64,000 nt of DNA from Bacteroidales bacterium UBA4893 (GTDB lineage Bacteria > Bacteroidota > Bacteroidia > Bacteroidales > P3), in the NCBI GenBank assembly GCA_002399025.1, contig DHCV01000019.1:96922-160921 (forward strand), in the 5' to 3' direction. Shown one piece after another: positions 37,366-44,169 of the stretch (position 1 is its first letter; the number at the start of each line of letters is the position of its first letter). A program made the translations under genes and the position numbers. The notes beneath the pieces are model-generated. The model worked only from the letters and a program-made list of their open reading frames with translations, ran no database searches and had not been told where the DNA came from.

Positions 37366-39372
37366 ATTAATACTTACTCCTCCAATCAGCCAAAAGCCAG
37401 GTTGAGGAACATTTCCCAAATCAAAATACGTAGTATTGAAGATATTATTCATATTACAATAAATATTGAAGTTCTTTAAATTATAGTTTAAGCTAATATC
37501 TGTTGTTGTAAAAGCTGGATAATCTTCCTTTTGAGTAGGTTTTAAATCTTCATATTTCAAATACTGTCCCATTCTTTTTTGATAGCGAAAAGAAATAGTT
37601 GCACTCAATTTATCTTTATATAAAGGCAAGTAGAGCTGAGCTGTTAGTTTATCTCTAAGATAGTTAAGAGCATAATTGGATATGTATTCATTCTTAATAA
37701 CTTCTTGATGCATTCTTGAATAATCAATCTTAAGGGTAGTAGGATGTTTCAATGAGCTAATCATTTCATTTAAAAATAGCTTAACACCAACTTCAATTCC
37801 AAACTTACTCATCTTAGTTATATTCTTAGACTCCCATTTATCATCAGGATTTTTCTTAACCCAGTCAATCATATTCTTGCCACCAAGCCAAAACCCTGAA
37901 ACATAAGATAGAAAATATCTATTTCTATACTTTGAACCTAACTCCACGCTTTCCGATTCTTCCTGTTTTAAGTCAGTATTTCCAATATGAGTTTTTGTTG
38001 TATAGTAAAGGTCTGTAAAGGTTGGCAATCGTGAACTTTGAGAATAGGATGAGAATACATTTATATTATTATTTATTTTATAATCAACACTAAGGCTTGG
38101 GTAAAGTTTAAAAGCTTGCTTAAAAGCAGTATTTTCAAAACCCAAAACACCCATAGCCATTGTAAAACCTTTGTATTTAATATTATGTTGAAGCATATAA
38201 CTTAGGTTTAAACGATTATCCTTTTTTGTATAATCACCAATAGGGGAAGACATCATAAGACCTAAAACATTGCTTAAAATGCTTTCATTTCTAAGTTCCA
38301 AACCAAAATTAGTTAATCCTAATTTCGAATGATATTGCATATTGAGATTACTCCCCAATACGTCGCTTCTGTGATTATTGCTTTTACCACTGTTCTTAAT
38401 CAGTTCAAACCTGTCATAATGCCTGTTCCAGTAAATAGAAGGCAAAAACTTAAGCTTGGAGCCAAATTCTCCCTTAACTGAAGTCAAAACCGATGAGGTG
38501 TTGTCATATTGATTTGGATAAGCAGCAGAATAGAAAGTGTTAGCCCCATAGTTTTTCTTATTGTAGCCCAATTGAATATCTATCTTATTTTCTTTTAAAT
38601 TTACCCTTGAGCCATAGAGCAAATTAAATATTCTATAATCACTGTTTTCTATATAGCCGTCCGATTGTTTATAGCCCATTGAAAGCCTGTTATCAACATT
38701 TTTAATCCTATAAGCTCCACCAATCTCACCTGCAAACAATCCATAAGAACCACCTTCCACTTTGGCAGAAAGTTCATTGTCTATGTTTTTCTTAGTGATA
38801 ATGTTAATCCCTCCCGAAAAAGCAGAAGCACCATAAACAATGGCAGAAGGAGAGTGAAGAATTTCTATTCTTTCAATGTCAGAAATATTGATTGGAATAT
38901 CAAAACTATAATGACCTGTTTGGGGATTTGAAATATTGATACCATTTAGCAAAATTGCACTCTGGTCAAAAGAACCACCTCTAATAGAAACATCGGCTTG
39001 AACGCCATGAGATCCCCTTGTTTGAATATCTACTGAGGCAGCATAGGAGAGAAGGTCTTGAATACTTTGTGGCCTAAGCCGCCCAATCTCTTCTCGAGTA
39101 ATTGTAGTAATAATCTTTGCAACTTGATTGATTGGCTCATCCGATGAATCCCAAATGACCACTTCATCCAAGTTTTTATCAGCAATCTGATTAATCTTAA
39201 TGGTGTCTTTTCCTTGAGCTACAGCCTCTTTTTGTGCTGCACAAGTCAGAGTAGCAAAGCTTAAAACACCAATACTAACAACCTTATGCATACTATTATA
39301 TGCACTGTAAGACTTGTTAGCAAAACGTTTAAATCGAAAGGCATTCTTTCTCTTTAAATAAGTCTTGTTCAT
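37360..39372 (-). CDS. TonB-dependent outer-membrane receptor, BtuB-like
   Basis: The 670-residue protein has a plug domain (IITTITREEIGRLRPQSIQDLLSYA-type segment, SIRGGSFDQSAILLNGINI, IERIEILHSPSAIVYG) and a beta-barrel ending in a C-terminal aromatic strand (FWLIGGVSINL). The size and plug resemble the smaller vitamin and siderophore receptors, perhaps for cobalamin, and not the large SusC type. The N-terminus is unusual: about 30 residues with many Lys and Arg before the hydrophobic core VVSIGVLSFATLTCAAQ. No cobalamin riboswitch motif is evident upstream. TATTTTTG (39460-39453, minus strand) may be its -7 element. Confidence 0.88.
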   Translation of the reverse strand: MNKTYLKRKNAFRFKRFANKSYSAYNSMHKVVSIGVLSFATLTCAAQKEAVAQGKDTIKINQIADKNLDEVVIWDSSDEPINQVAKIITTITREEIGRLRPQSIQDLLSYAASVDIQTRGSHGVQADVSIRGGSFDQSAILLNGINISNPQTGHYSFDIPINISDIERIEILHSPSAIVYGASAFSGGINIITKKNIDNELSAKVEGGSYGLFAGEIGGAYRIKNVDNRLSMGYKQSDGYIENSDYRIFNLLYGSRVNLKENKIDIQLGYNKKNYGANTFYSAAYPNQYDNTSSVLTSVKGEFGSKLKFLPSIYWNRHYDRFELIKNSGKSNNHRSDVLGSNLNMQYHSKLGLTNFGLELRNESILSNVLGLMMSSPIGDYTKKDNRLNLSYMLQHNIKYKGFTMAMGVLGFENTAFKQAFKLYPSLSVDYKINNNINVFSSYSQSSRLPTFTDLYYTTKTHIGNTDLKQEESESVELGSKYRNRYFLSYVSGFWLGGKNMIDWVKKNPDDKWESKNITKMSKFGIEVGVKLFLNEMISSLKHPTTLKIDYSRMHQEVIKNEYISNYALNYLRDKLTAQLYLPLYKDKLSATISFRYQKRMGQYLKYEDLKPTQKEDYPAFTTTDISLNYNLKNFNIYCNMNNIFNTTYFDLGNVPQPGFWLIGGVSINL

Positions 39373-39478
39373 GTTTTTTGTTTTTAATTATTAATAAATT
39401 GAATTAAATTTTGTCCTAAGGCTCTGAGAAAACAAAACCTTGAAACAAAGTGCAAAAATAAAAAAATAAGCTGATTAT

Positions 39479-39509
39479 TTTGTCCGTTTGATAAAACTTT
39501 GTACTTTTG
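39479..39509 (+). promoter_or_regulatory. Promoter of tRNA-Arg
   Basis: TTTG (39479-39482), a 19-bp spacer and TACTTTTG (39502-39509) fit the Bacteroidota consensus exactly. The mature tRNA begins 12 bp downstream. Confidence 0.7.
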
Positions 39510-39520
39510 CACCCTCAAAA

Positions 39521-39594
39521 GGCCTCGTAGCATAATTGAATAGTGCATCTGATTACGGCTCAGAAGGTTGCAGGTTTGAATCCTGCCGAGGTCA
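39521..39594 (+). tRNA. tRNA-Arg, anticodon ACG
   Basis: The 74-nt sequence folds as a cloverleaf: acceptor GGCCTCG pairs with CGAGGTC (one G-T pair), the anticodon stem is TCTGA/TCAGA with loop TTACGGC, so the anticodon is ACG, and the T stem is GCAGG/CCTGC with loop TTTGAAT. The discriminator is A, and the CCA end is not encoded. The integrase begins 139 bp downstream, so this is the probable attachment gene of the prophage. Confidence 0.93.
39555..39594 (+). other. Probable prophage attachment site, left end (in tRNA 3' half)
   Basis: Tyrosine integrases commonly recombine at the anticodon-to-3' end part of a tRNA gene and keep the gene intact. The integrase lies just downstream in the same direction, which fits. 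The matching core at the right end is outside the window, so the exact boundary is inference. Confidence 0.45.
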
Positions 39595-39603
39595 CAAAAC
39601 AAG

Positions 39604-39645
39604 AACGCAAAGTATTGAAATAATATATTTTGCGTTTCTTTTTTA
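39604..39645 (+). terminator. Terminator-like hairpin after tRNA-Arg
   Basis: An 8-bp stem (AACGCAAA, 39604-39611, with TTTGCGTT, 39629-39636) is followed by a T-rich run to 39644. It lies 10 bp after the tRNA. Confidence 0.7.
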
Positions 39646-39721
39646 TCGTAAACGCACCAATACCGCACCTCATCTCTAATTTTTAGCCTAAAATAGGTGT
39701 GCTTCGTGCATAATTAATTCT

Positions 39722-39729
39722 TATTTTTG
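39722..39729 (+). promoter_or_regulatory. Putative -7 element for the integrase
   Basis: TATTTTTG matches TAnnTTTG and ends 4 bp before the integrase ATG, so a transcript from it would begin at or next to the ATG. A clear -33 TTTG is absent. Confidence 0.45.
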
Positions 39730-39733
39730 CCTC

Positions 39734-41038
39734 ATGGATTTAAAACCTTTTATCAGATTATACTCTGAAAAATCGAAAACGGCTAAAGTTAAATTTCGCC
39801 TCAATATCGAGGGGAAGAGGCTATATATTACTACTGATGTATCTGTAGATGTCAATCTGTGGGATAATAAGAGAGGGCACCTCAAGGCTAAAGCGGTGAT
39901 GAGCTATGAGGATAGGACTTCTATTACTAATTCTATCGAAAACTGGAAATCCTGGATAAGAAGCTCAATTCTTGCTATGCTTGGCAGAAATATTGAGCTT
40001 ACAAGCGAGAACCTATCCGAAGAGATTAATAGGCTTAGGTATGCTGATAAGAACTCAGTAAAGAAAAATGACGGCTTCTTCGACCTTATGGATAAGTGGA
40101 TGGATGAGGTTAAGGTGTCACCTGGAAGGTACAGGCACTACAAAGCTTTAAAGAATATATTAAGTCGTTACCAGGCGTATAAGAGAATTTCACGCCCTCG
40201 TTTCGAGTTAACTACTAAAGCTCTCAATTCAGACCTGCTACTAGAGGTCGAAGCTTATATACTAAATGAAGGGGAGATAGCGGAGAATATGCCTGAATTA
40301 TACGAAGGGAGGGCATTTAACCCCAGGAGCCAAAATTACGCATCAGGGCAAATGCGGATACTAAGAGCTTTCACACATTGGCTCCAGCTTAAGAAAATCA
40401 TTGCTGATAACCCTTTCGAGGAGTTCTCGATTAAAGAGGAGATATACGGCACTCCTATTTATATAAGCATAGAGGAGAGAAATAAGCTGTATAATTACGA
40501 TTTCTCCTTTAATAAGGCTTTAGAAACTCAAAGAGATATATTTGTATTTCAATGCCTAATTGGATGTCGGGTTAGTGACTTAATGGCTTTAACCAAGAAT
40601 AGCGTTATTAACGGGGCGATTGAATACATCGCAGGGAAGACTAAAGACAATCTTCCTATTACTATTAGAGTACCACTTAACGACACTGCTCAAGATATAC
40701 TATATAAGTATAGAGGTTACCCAGGAGAGAAGCTGCTGCCTTTTATTTCGGCGACGAAATACAATAAAGCAATAAAGCAAGCTTTTACTATTGCTAAATT
40801 AGACCGAACGGTTATAGTTCTTAACCCTGTTACTCGATTACCCGAACAAAAGCCATTGTACCAAGTTGTATCTTCCCACACAGCGAGGAAGACCTTTATA
40901 GGGAACTTATACAACAAGGTTAAAGACCCTGACCTCATCGCGTCGATGAGCGGGCATGTTGAAGGCTCGAAGGCTTTTAAACGATATAGAGCTATTGAGG
41001 AGGACGTAAAGAAAGAATTAGTTAATATGTTAGATTAG
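39734..41038 (+). CDS. Tyrosine recombinase (prophage integrase)
   Basis: The 434-residue protein has an N-terminal arm-binding domain (GKRLYITTDVSVDVNLWD), a SAM-like core-binding domain and a C-terminal catalytic domain. The catalytic residues appear in order: Arg in IGCRVSDLMAL (about 278), Lys in AGKTKDN, HTAR in SSHTARKTF, His in MSGHVEGS and the nucleophile Tyr in FKRYRAIEE (about 418). It inserts and excises the prophage at the tRNA-Arg site. It is convergent with the next gene, and the two stop codons abut. This family is the usual one for Bacteroidota prophages and conjugative elements. Confidence 0.95.
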   Translation: MDLKPFIRLYSEKSKTAKVKFRLNIEGKRLYITTDVSVDVNLWDNKRGHLKAKAVMSYEDRTSITNSIENWKSWIRSSILAMLGRNIELTSENLSEEINRLRYADKNSVKKNDGFFDLMDKWMDEVKVSPGRYRHYKALKNILSRYQAYKRISRPRFELTTKALNSDLLLEVEAYILNEGEIAENMPELYEGRAFNPRSQNYASGQMRILRAFTHWLQLKKIIADNPFEEFSIKEEIYGTPIYISIEERNKLYNYDFSFNKALETQRDIFVFQCLIGCRVSDLMALTKNSVINGAIEYIAGKTKDNLPITIRVPLNDTAQDILYKYRGYPGEKLLPFISATKYNKAIKQAFTIAKLDRTVIVLNPVTRLPEQKPLYQVVSSHTARKTFIGNLYNKVKDPDLIASMSGHVEGSKAFKRYRAIEEDVKKELVNMLD

Positions 41039-41275
41039 CTATTTCGACCTATCTGAAATCTCTAATATTACGTTTGCCAAAGCCCATAAGAATAGTCCGC
41101 TTAATGCTGGGATGAGGGACAAACCTATATAAGCAAGGCTTACTTCTTGTCTATACCCTTCAATATCCGTAGCCGTGAAAGCCTGATAGATCATTACTCC
41201 TGTCGCTGCTACTCCTGCAGCTAGTATAAGCATTGCTGTTATTTGCAGAATGCTTTCGGCTAATGTTGGTTTCAT
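41039..41275 (-). CDS. Small two-helix membrane protein of the lysogeny region
   Basis: The 78-residue protein has two predicted membrane helices (ITAMLILAAGVAATGVMI and LAYIGLSLIPALSGLFLWAL) separated by a short polar loop. No family is recognised. It overlaps the preceding minus-strand gene by 4 bp and so is cotranscribed with it. Its position between integrase and repressor, in the same direction as the repressor, suggests expression in the lysogen; superinfection exclusion or another host-modifying role is possible but unproven. Confidence 0.65.
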   Translation of the reverse strand: MKPTLAESILQITAMLILAAGVAATGVMIYQAFTATDIEGYRQEVSLAYIGLSLIPALSGLFLWALANVILEISDRSK

Positions 41276-41649
41276 TCTTCTTCGAGTAATTTAACTTCTT
41301 CCTCTTCTTTAGCCAAGCAGTACCTTATGCAAAAATATTCAGTAAATACTGCATAACTCTCTGCGTCCTCATCATAACGGAAGTATTTTATAACATCTTT
41401 TCTTAAAGCGCTCCTACTATTTGCCAATTTAATAGGTTCTCCGAAATTATTAATCAGTTGTACCCAAAGAAATTCTCCACCGTTGCCTTTTCCTTTCAAT
41501 ACTTTTATAGCGTCACCTACTTTGAGAGTATCTCCACAGATAATAACAGGCTCTTTTACTTTCTTATTATGAATAGTTATATTCCTACCTTGTGAGTAAC
41601 CTGCCAAGCATACAGCTAATAACCCTATTATTAATATTAATTTTTTCAT
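41272..41649 (-). CDS. Exported small protein of the lysogeny region
   Basis: The 125-residue protein has a signal peptide (MKKLILIIGLLAVCLAGYSQG), so it acts in the periplasm or at the surface. The mature part is about 105 residues, with a basic middle and an acidic Glu-rich tail. No domain is recognised; GDTLKVGDAIKVLKGKG resembles a small beta-barrel fold. It lies after the repressor gene on the same strand and has a promoter-like TATATTTG just upstream, inside the end of the repressor gene, so it may be transcribed during lysogeny independently. Confidence 0.65.
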   Translation of the reverse strand: MKKLILIIGLLAVCLAGYSQGRNITIHNKKVKEPVIICGDTLKVGDAIKVLKGKGNGGEFLWVQLINNFGEPIKLANSRSALRKDVIKYFRYDEDAESYAVFTEYFCIRYCLAKEEEEVKLLEEE

Positions 41650-41679
41650 TTCGTTTTAATTTTTCGTTTTAATTTTTTG

Positions 41680-41687
41680 CAAATATA
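41680..41687 (-). promoter_or_regulatory. Putative -7 element for the two lysogeny-region genes
   Basis: TATATTTG on the minus strand ends 30 bp before the ATG at 41649 and lies in the short gap after the repressor stop. The -33 region falls in the repressor coding end and has no clear TTTG. The leader contains two TTAAAACGAA copies. Confidence 0.5.
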
Positions 41688-41690
41688 CAA

Positions 41691-42371
41691 TTATTTTCTT
41701 GCCATTATCATTAACACAATATACCAACCTATTATATCCTCTTTGTTCACCTCAAAAGGAGGGTAGAGGGTATTGATAGACACGCATTTAACTTTGTTCT
41801 CTTCTTCACTTGGGTAGATTTGTTTAATCACCACTCCATTACATGTGTCCAACACAAACACTTTCCCCCACTCGATGAACGCTTTCTCATTAATCCTCTT
41901 GGTTAGTAGTAAACATCCTTCCGGATAGTCAGGCTTCATGCTATCCCCCGATAACGGTATTACTAAATCCACACCTTTAATAGGCACAACGACATTTTCT
42001 AAATCCCACTCTCTTATGGAGTCAGTAAAACCCGTTAGAGTCCCTGCCATAGCAGACACAGGCAATTGAGGGGCGTAATACACGGCTTCCGTTTTTGTTG
42101 GTTGAGAGGTAACGTCTTTAGTGGCCTCATCTTTGATGTATTTTGTCATTCTCTTAATAGACTCCCCCTTACCTGTCAGAAGAAAAACAGAGCTGATTCC
42201 GAACTCTTCCTCCCATTTTTCTGCTGTTTTCTTCCCAAACGCTCTCCCATTAAGTAGTTTACTAATTAGCGGTTGTGATACTCCTAATACTTTAGCCATT
42301 TCTTCTTGCATATTAGGCTTAACGATTCTTTTTAATTCTTCACTAATTTTGGATATAACAATTTTTGTCAT
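41691..42371 (-). CDS. Prophage repressor, HTH plus S24 (LexA/CI-like) peptidase
   Basis: The 226-residue protein has a helix-turn-helix (about 20-55; MQEEMAKVLGVSQPLISKLLN) and a C-terminal S24 domain. The self-cleavage site is Ala109-Gly110 (SAMAG), the catalytic Ser is Ser144 (SGDSMKP) and the Lys is Lys183 (VVIKQI). By family knowledge, RecA filaments trigger self-cleavage after DNA damage, which would relieve repression and start induction. A consensus rightward promoter overlaps the first codons on the other strand, so this protein probably controls it. It is transcribed away from the early genes. Confidence 0.93.
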   Translation of the reverse strand: MTKIVISKISEELKRIVKPNMQEEMAKVLGVSQPLISKLLNGRAFGKKTAEKWEEEFGISSVFLLTGKGESIKRMTKYIKDEATKDVTSQPTKTEAVYYAPQLPVSAMAGTLTGFTDSIREWDLENVVVPIKGVDLVIPLSGDSMKPDYPEGCLLLTKRINEKAFIEWGKVFVLDTCNGVVIKQIYPSEEENKVKCVSINTLYPPFEVNKEDIIGWYIVLMIMARK

Positions 42372-42378
42372 ATATTTG
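42348..42378 (+). promoter_or_regulatory. Rightward promoter overlapping the start of the repressor gene
   Basis: TTTG (42348-42351), a 19-bp spacer and TATATTTG (42371-42378) match the consensus exactly. It drives the gene at 42410 with a leader of about 25 nt. The repressor ATG lies at 42369-42371 on the opposite strand, inside this promoter. Confidence 0.75.
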
Positions 42379-42409
42379 CATTTTATTATTAACCTAAAAT
42401 TTATTTGTT

Positions 42410-42709
42410 ATGTGCATTTTAAATTCATTCCCAAATTTGCTGCCTGGCATTAGTATCGTGCTGTTAGGTGTTAGTGTTGTTCTCTTAGCTATTAATAATA
42501 TAGTTGAGGGCAGGAAGTTAAGAGCGTTAGGGAAAGAGAACGATGTTCAAAGCAAGAAAATACGCAAATTAGAGCTACATATTATGAAACAACTAAAAGA
42601 GCAAGACCCCAAGGGATATATTGATTTTCTAGAGAGCAGACTCTTTCACGTGCGTATCGACCCTAATGTTAAAGATCCTAGTCCTTTAGCTCCTCCTTCT
42701 GAGACCTAA
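42410..42709 (+). CDS. Membrane-anchored coiled-coil small protein
   Basis: The 99-residue protein has one N-terminal helix (ISIVLLGVSVVLLAINNIV) followed by a charged, probably coiled-coil stretch rich in Lys and Glu (GKENDVQSKKIRKLELHIMKQLKEQ) and a Pro-rich tail. No family is recognised. It lies divergent from the repressor under a consensus promoter, the place of a cro-type early gene, but the sequence is not a DNA-binding protein. It ends 1 bp before the convergent gene at 42711. Confidence 0.6.
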   Translation: MCILNSFPNLLPGISIVLLGVSVVLLAINNIVEGRKLRALGKENDVQSKKIRKLELHIMKQLKEQDPKGYIDFLESRLFHVRIDPNVKDPSPLAPPSET

Positions 42710-42710
42710 G

Positions 42711-43082
42711 CTATTTTAATATTTCTTTTGCTAAATAAACTATTGTCATTAAAGAAACTAAAAGCCCTGCTAATGATATTAGCCATTTAGTTCTTTTATT
42801 AAGAAGAGTCTTCTTTTTATATTTAGTCATTTCCTTGAGTAGTGTTTGGTAGTCTTTAGCTTTCCCTTCTTCTAACACTTTATCGGACTTATGGAAGGGA
42901 AAATTACCACTACTTTCTTTAGTTAGGATGCCCTCTTGCTGTAATTCCTTAAAGAGTGTCTCGTCTTCCTCTTTATTAAGCTCTCCAAACTTAATAAAAT
43001 ACCCTTCTGAAATTTCGTTATCGTCCGATTGTAAATAGTCGTTTACGGCTTTTATTACTTCTTTAGATTTTTTATTGCCCAT
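42711..43082 (-). CDS. C-terminally membrane-anchored protein of the control region
   Basis: The 123-residue protein is hydrophilic for about 95 residues and ends in one helix (WLISLAGLLVSLMTIVYLA) and a short KEILK tail, so its soluble part faces the cytoplasm. The phrase ETLFKELQQEGILTKESSGNFPFH resembles a small winged-helix-like fold but this is weak. It would be transcribed leftward from a promoter at about 43250, through the operator-like palindrome, and may be expressed in the lysogen. Confidence 0.6.
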   Translation of the reverse strand: MGNKKSKEVIKAVNDYLQSDDNEISEGYFIKFGELNKEEDETLFKELQQEGILTKESSGNFPFHKSDKVLEEGKAKDYQTLLKEMTKYKKKTLLNKRTKWLISLAGLLVSLMTIVYLAKEILK

Positions 43083-43149
43083 TTATTTAATTTTTTTCTT
43101 TCTGTTTTTCAGTCTTTTATAATCTTAACGGTTGTTAAAAAACGTTAAT

Positions 43150-43175
43150 TATGACTTATAGTGTCATAATATGAC
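43150..43175. promoter_or_regulatory. Operator-like palindrome plus a third half-site
   Basis: TATGAC (43150-43155) and GTCATA (43163-43168) form a 19-bp inverted repeat, and a third TATGAC lies at 43170-43175. The sites lie in the -33 region of the rightward promoter (43187-43194), where repressor binding would block it. Which protein binds is not known; the prophage repressor is the obvious candidate. Confidence 0.65.
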
Positions 43176-43186
43176 TAAAATGGTTA

Positions 43187-43194
43187 TATCTTTG
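43187..43194 (+). promoter_or_regulatory. Rightward early promoter, -7 element
   Basis: TATCTTTG matches TAnnTTTG, followed by CCGT. It is placed to drive the early operon starting at 43308. Its -33 region is occupied by the TATGAC half-sites and has no consensus TTTG, which would suit a regulated promoter. Confidence 0.55.
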
Positions 43195-43253
43195 CCGTGT
43201 AATTCTGATATTGACATCTAAGCCAATGGCAAAATTACATTTTAAACGGCAAA
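43191..43253. repeat. Inverted repeat shared by two face-to-face promoters
   Basis: TTTGCCGT (43191-43198) pairs with ACGGCAAA (43246-43253), and inside it GTAATT (43199-43204) pairs with AATTAC (43233-43238). Each outer arm supplies the TTTG of a -7 box. A small GCCAATGGC palindrome sits in the centre. Confidence 0.7.
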
Positions 43254-43257
43254 TATA
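43250..43257 (-). promoter_or_regulatory. Leftward promoter facing the early promoter, -7 element
   Basis: TATATTTG on the minus strand, also followed by CCGT, mirrors the rightward element; a CTTG lies 20 bp upstream on the same strand (around 43278-43281). It would transcribe leftward into the gene at 43082, colliding with the rightward transcript. Confidence 0.5.
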
Positions 43258-43279
43258 GTGATAATGTTACAGTTTGTCA

Positions 43280-43311
43280 AGTAAATAACGAATAAAACGA
43301 AAAAACGATGA
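43280..43311 (+). repeat. 32-bp translation-leader repeat, copy 1
   Basis: This A-rich block ends in the start codon at 43308 and is identical to 43497-43528 before the next gene. Related AACGAAAAAAC leaders precede other prophage genes, so it probably acts as a ribosome-entry leader that replaces a Shine-Dalgarno site. Confidence 0.85.
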
Positions 43312-43505
43312 CCGCACAAGAACAAATTCAAAGACTGAATCAAAGATTAGTAGAATTAGCGAATAAATACGATTGCACAAAAAAGGCAAGAGCAGCAATG
43401 GATATGAGAGGGCAAAATAGCTCTCATTTATACCAAGAACTAATAGCAATCGAAAGAGAAATGAAATCCACTCAAGAAAAGAGGGATTCTTTAATTAGTA
43501 AATAA
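43308..43505 (+). CDS. Small early prophage protein, coiled-coil, function unknown
   Basis: The 65-residue protein is almost wholly helical by appearance and rich in Gln, Glu and Arg (QEQIQRLNQRLVELANK, AIEREMKSTQEKRDSL), so a short coiled coil is likely. No family is recognised. It is the first gene of the rightward early operon. Its start lies at the end of a 32-bp leader that is repeated exactly before the next gene (43280-43311 and 43497-43528). Confidence 0.6.
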   Translation: MTAQEQIQRLNQRLVELANKYDCTKKARAAMDMRGQNSSHLYQELIAIEREMKSTQEKRDSLISK

Positions 43506-43528
43506 CGAATAAAACGAAAAAACGATGA
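43497..43528 (+). repeat. 32-bp translation-leader repeat, copy 2
   Basis: It is identical to 43280-43311, overlaps the end of the upstream gene including its stop codon, and ends in the ATG at 43525. Confidence 0.85.
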
Positions 43529-43752
43529 AACATCTTAGAAACGGAAAAGAAGAAGGAATGTATGATATAGTTGATTTGAGCACAACTCAACTTAATGTTA
43601 TCTGCTTTCTATTAGAAACACTTGATAACAGGTGTTTCACAGAAGAAGCCGGAGAGTTTTACGGAAATGATAATTTCGCTGTGAAACTTAACGCAGAACA
43701 AAGAAAAGCTCTAAGCGACTTTGTAGCAGAACTAAGACCTAATAAAGACTGA
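43525..43752 (+). CDS. Small early prophage protein, function unknown
   Basis: The 75-residue protein is acidic and soluble, with the phrases YDIVDLSTTQLNVICFLLE and EQRKALSDFVAEL; no family is recognised. It shares the leader duplicate with the preceding gene, and the next gene starts 8 bp after its stop, so it belongs to the same early operon. Confidence 0.6.
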   Translation: MKHLRNGKEEGMYDIVDLSTTQLNVICFLLETLDNRCFTEEAGEFYGNDNFAVKLNAEQRKALSDFVAELRPNKD

Positions 43753-43760
43753 ACCGCTAT

Positions 43761-44111
43761 ATGAATGCTAAACTGCACGAATTAATAACCCTCCTTAGAG
43801 ATAAGGAGGGAGAGGTTAAGGAGATTGAGGTTCTTCTTACCGGAGATGATATAAAGGTTAAGGTTAAATACTTCTCCGAAGCTGAAAAACACAGAAAACA
43901 ATCTAAAACTTTTATTGAAGCTATGCAATTATATGACAACCTGCCTGCTGAGTTCACATGGAAAGAGGCTAAGCAAATAAGCCGTAAGGCTCATAACACT
44001 CAACTCTCAAGGCTTCTGAGCAATGAGGAGTATTTCATTAAAGTATCACAAGGGAATTACAAGAAAGTAAATAGAAACTACGGAGGTATCGACCAAGTGC
44101 CTAACTCTTAG
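43761..44111 (+). CDS. Early prophage protein with a winged-helix-like C-terminal part
   Basis: The 116-residue protein opens with MNAKLHELITLLRDKEGEV and has a C-terminal segment (FTWKEAKQISRKAHNTQLSRLLSNEEYFIKVSQGNYKKV) that looks like a small DNA-binding winged helix of the sort common in Bacteroidota mobile elements. The function is not known; a role in early transcription is possible. It lies in the early operon, immediately upstream of an HTH gene. Confidence 0.55.
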   Translation: MNAKLHELITLLRDKEGEVKEIEVLLTGDDIKVKVKYFSEAEKHRKQSKTFIEAMQLYDNLPAEFTWKEAKQISRKAHNTQLSRLLSNEEYFIKVSQGNYKKVNRNYGGIDQVPNS

Positions 44112-44169
44112 AATGGTTGTAGAGTGGTTCAATTCCACTCCTAAGAGCAAAATCAAAAACGGAAAAACA

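Noticed and set aside
39373..39520. Cobalamin riboswitch before the TonB receptor
   Set aside because: I looked for the conserved B12-box and stem and saw none in the gap on the minus strand.
39384..39668. Minus-strand open frame of 94 codons over the tRNA region
   Set aside because: It overlaps tRNA-Arg and its promoter and has no family similarity I can see.
41650..41675. Member of the 21-bp repeat family before the lysogeny genes
   Set aside because: It has two TTAAAACGAA copies but at 13-bp spacing; it looks like an A-rich translation leader.
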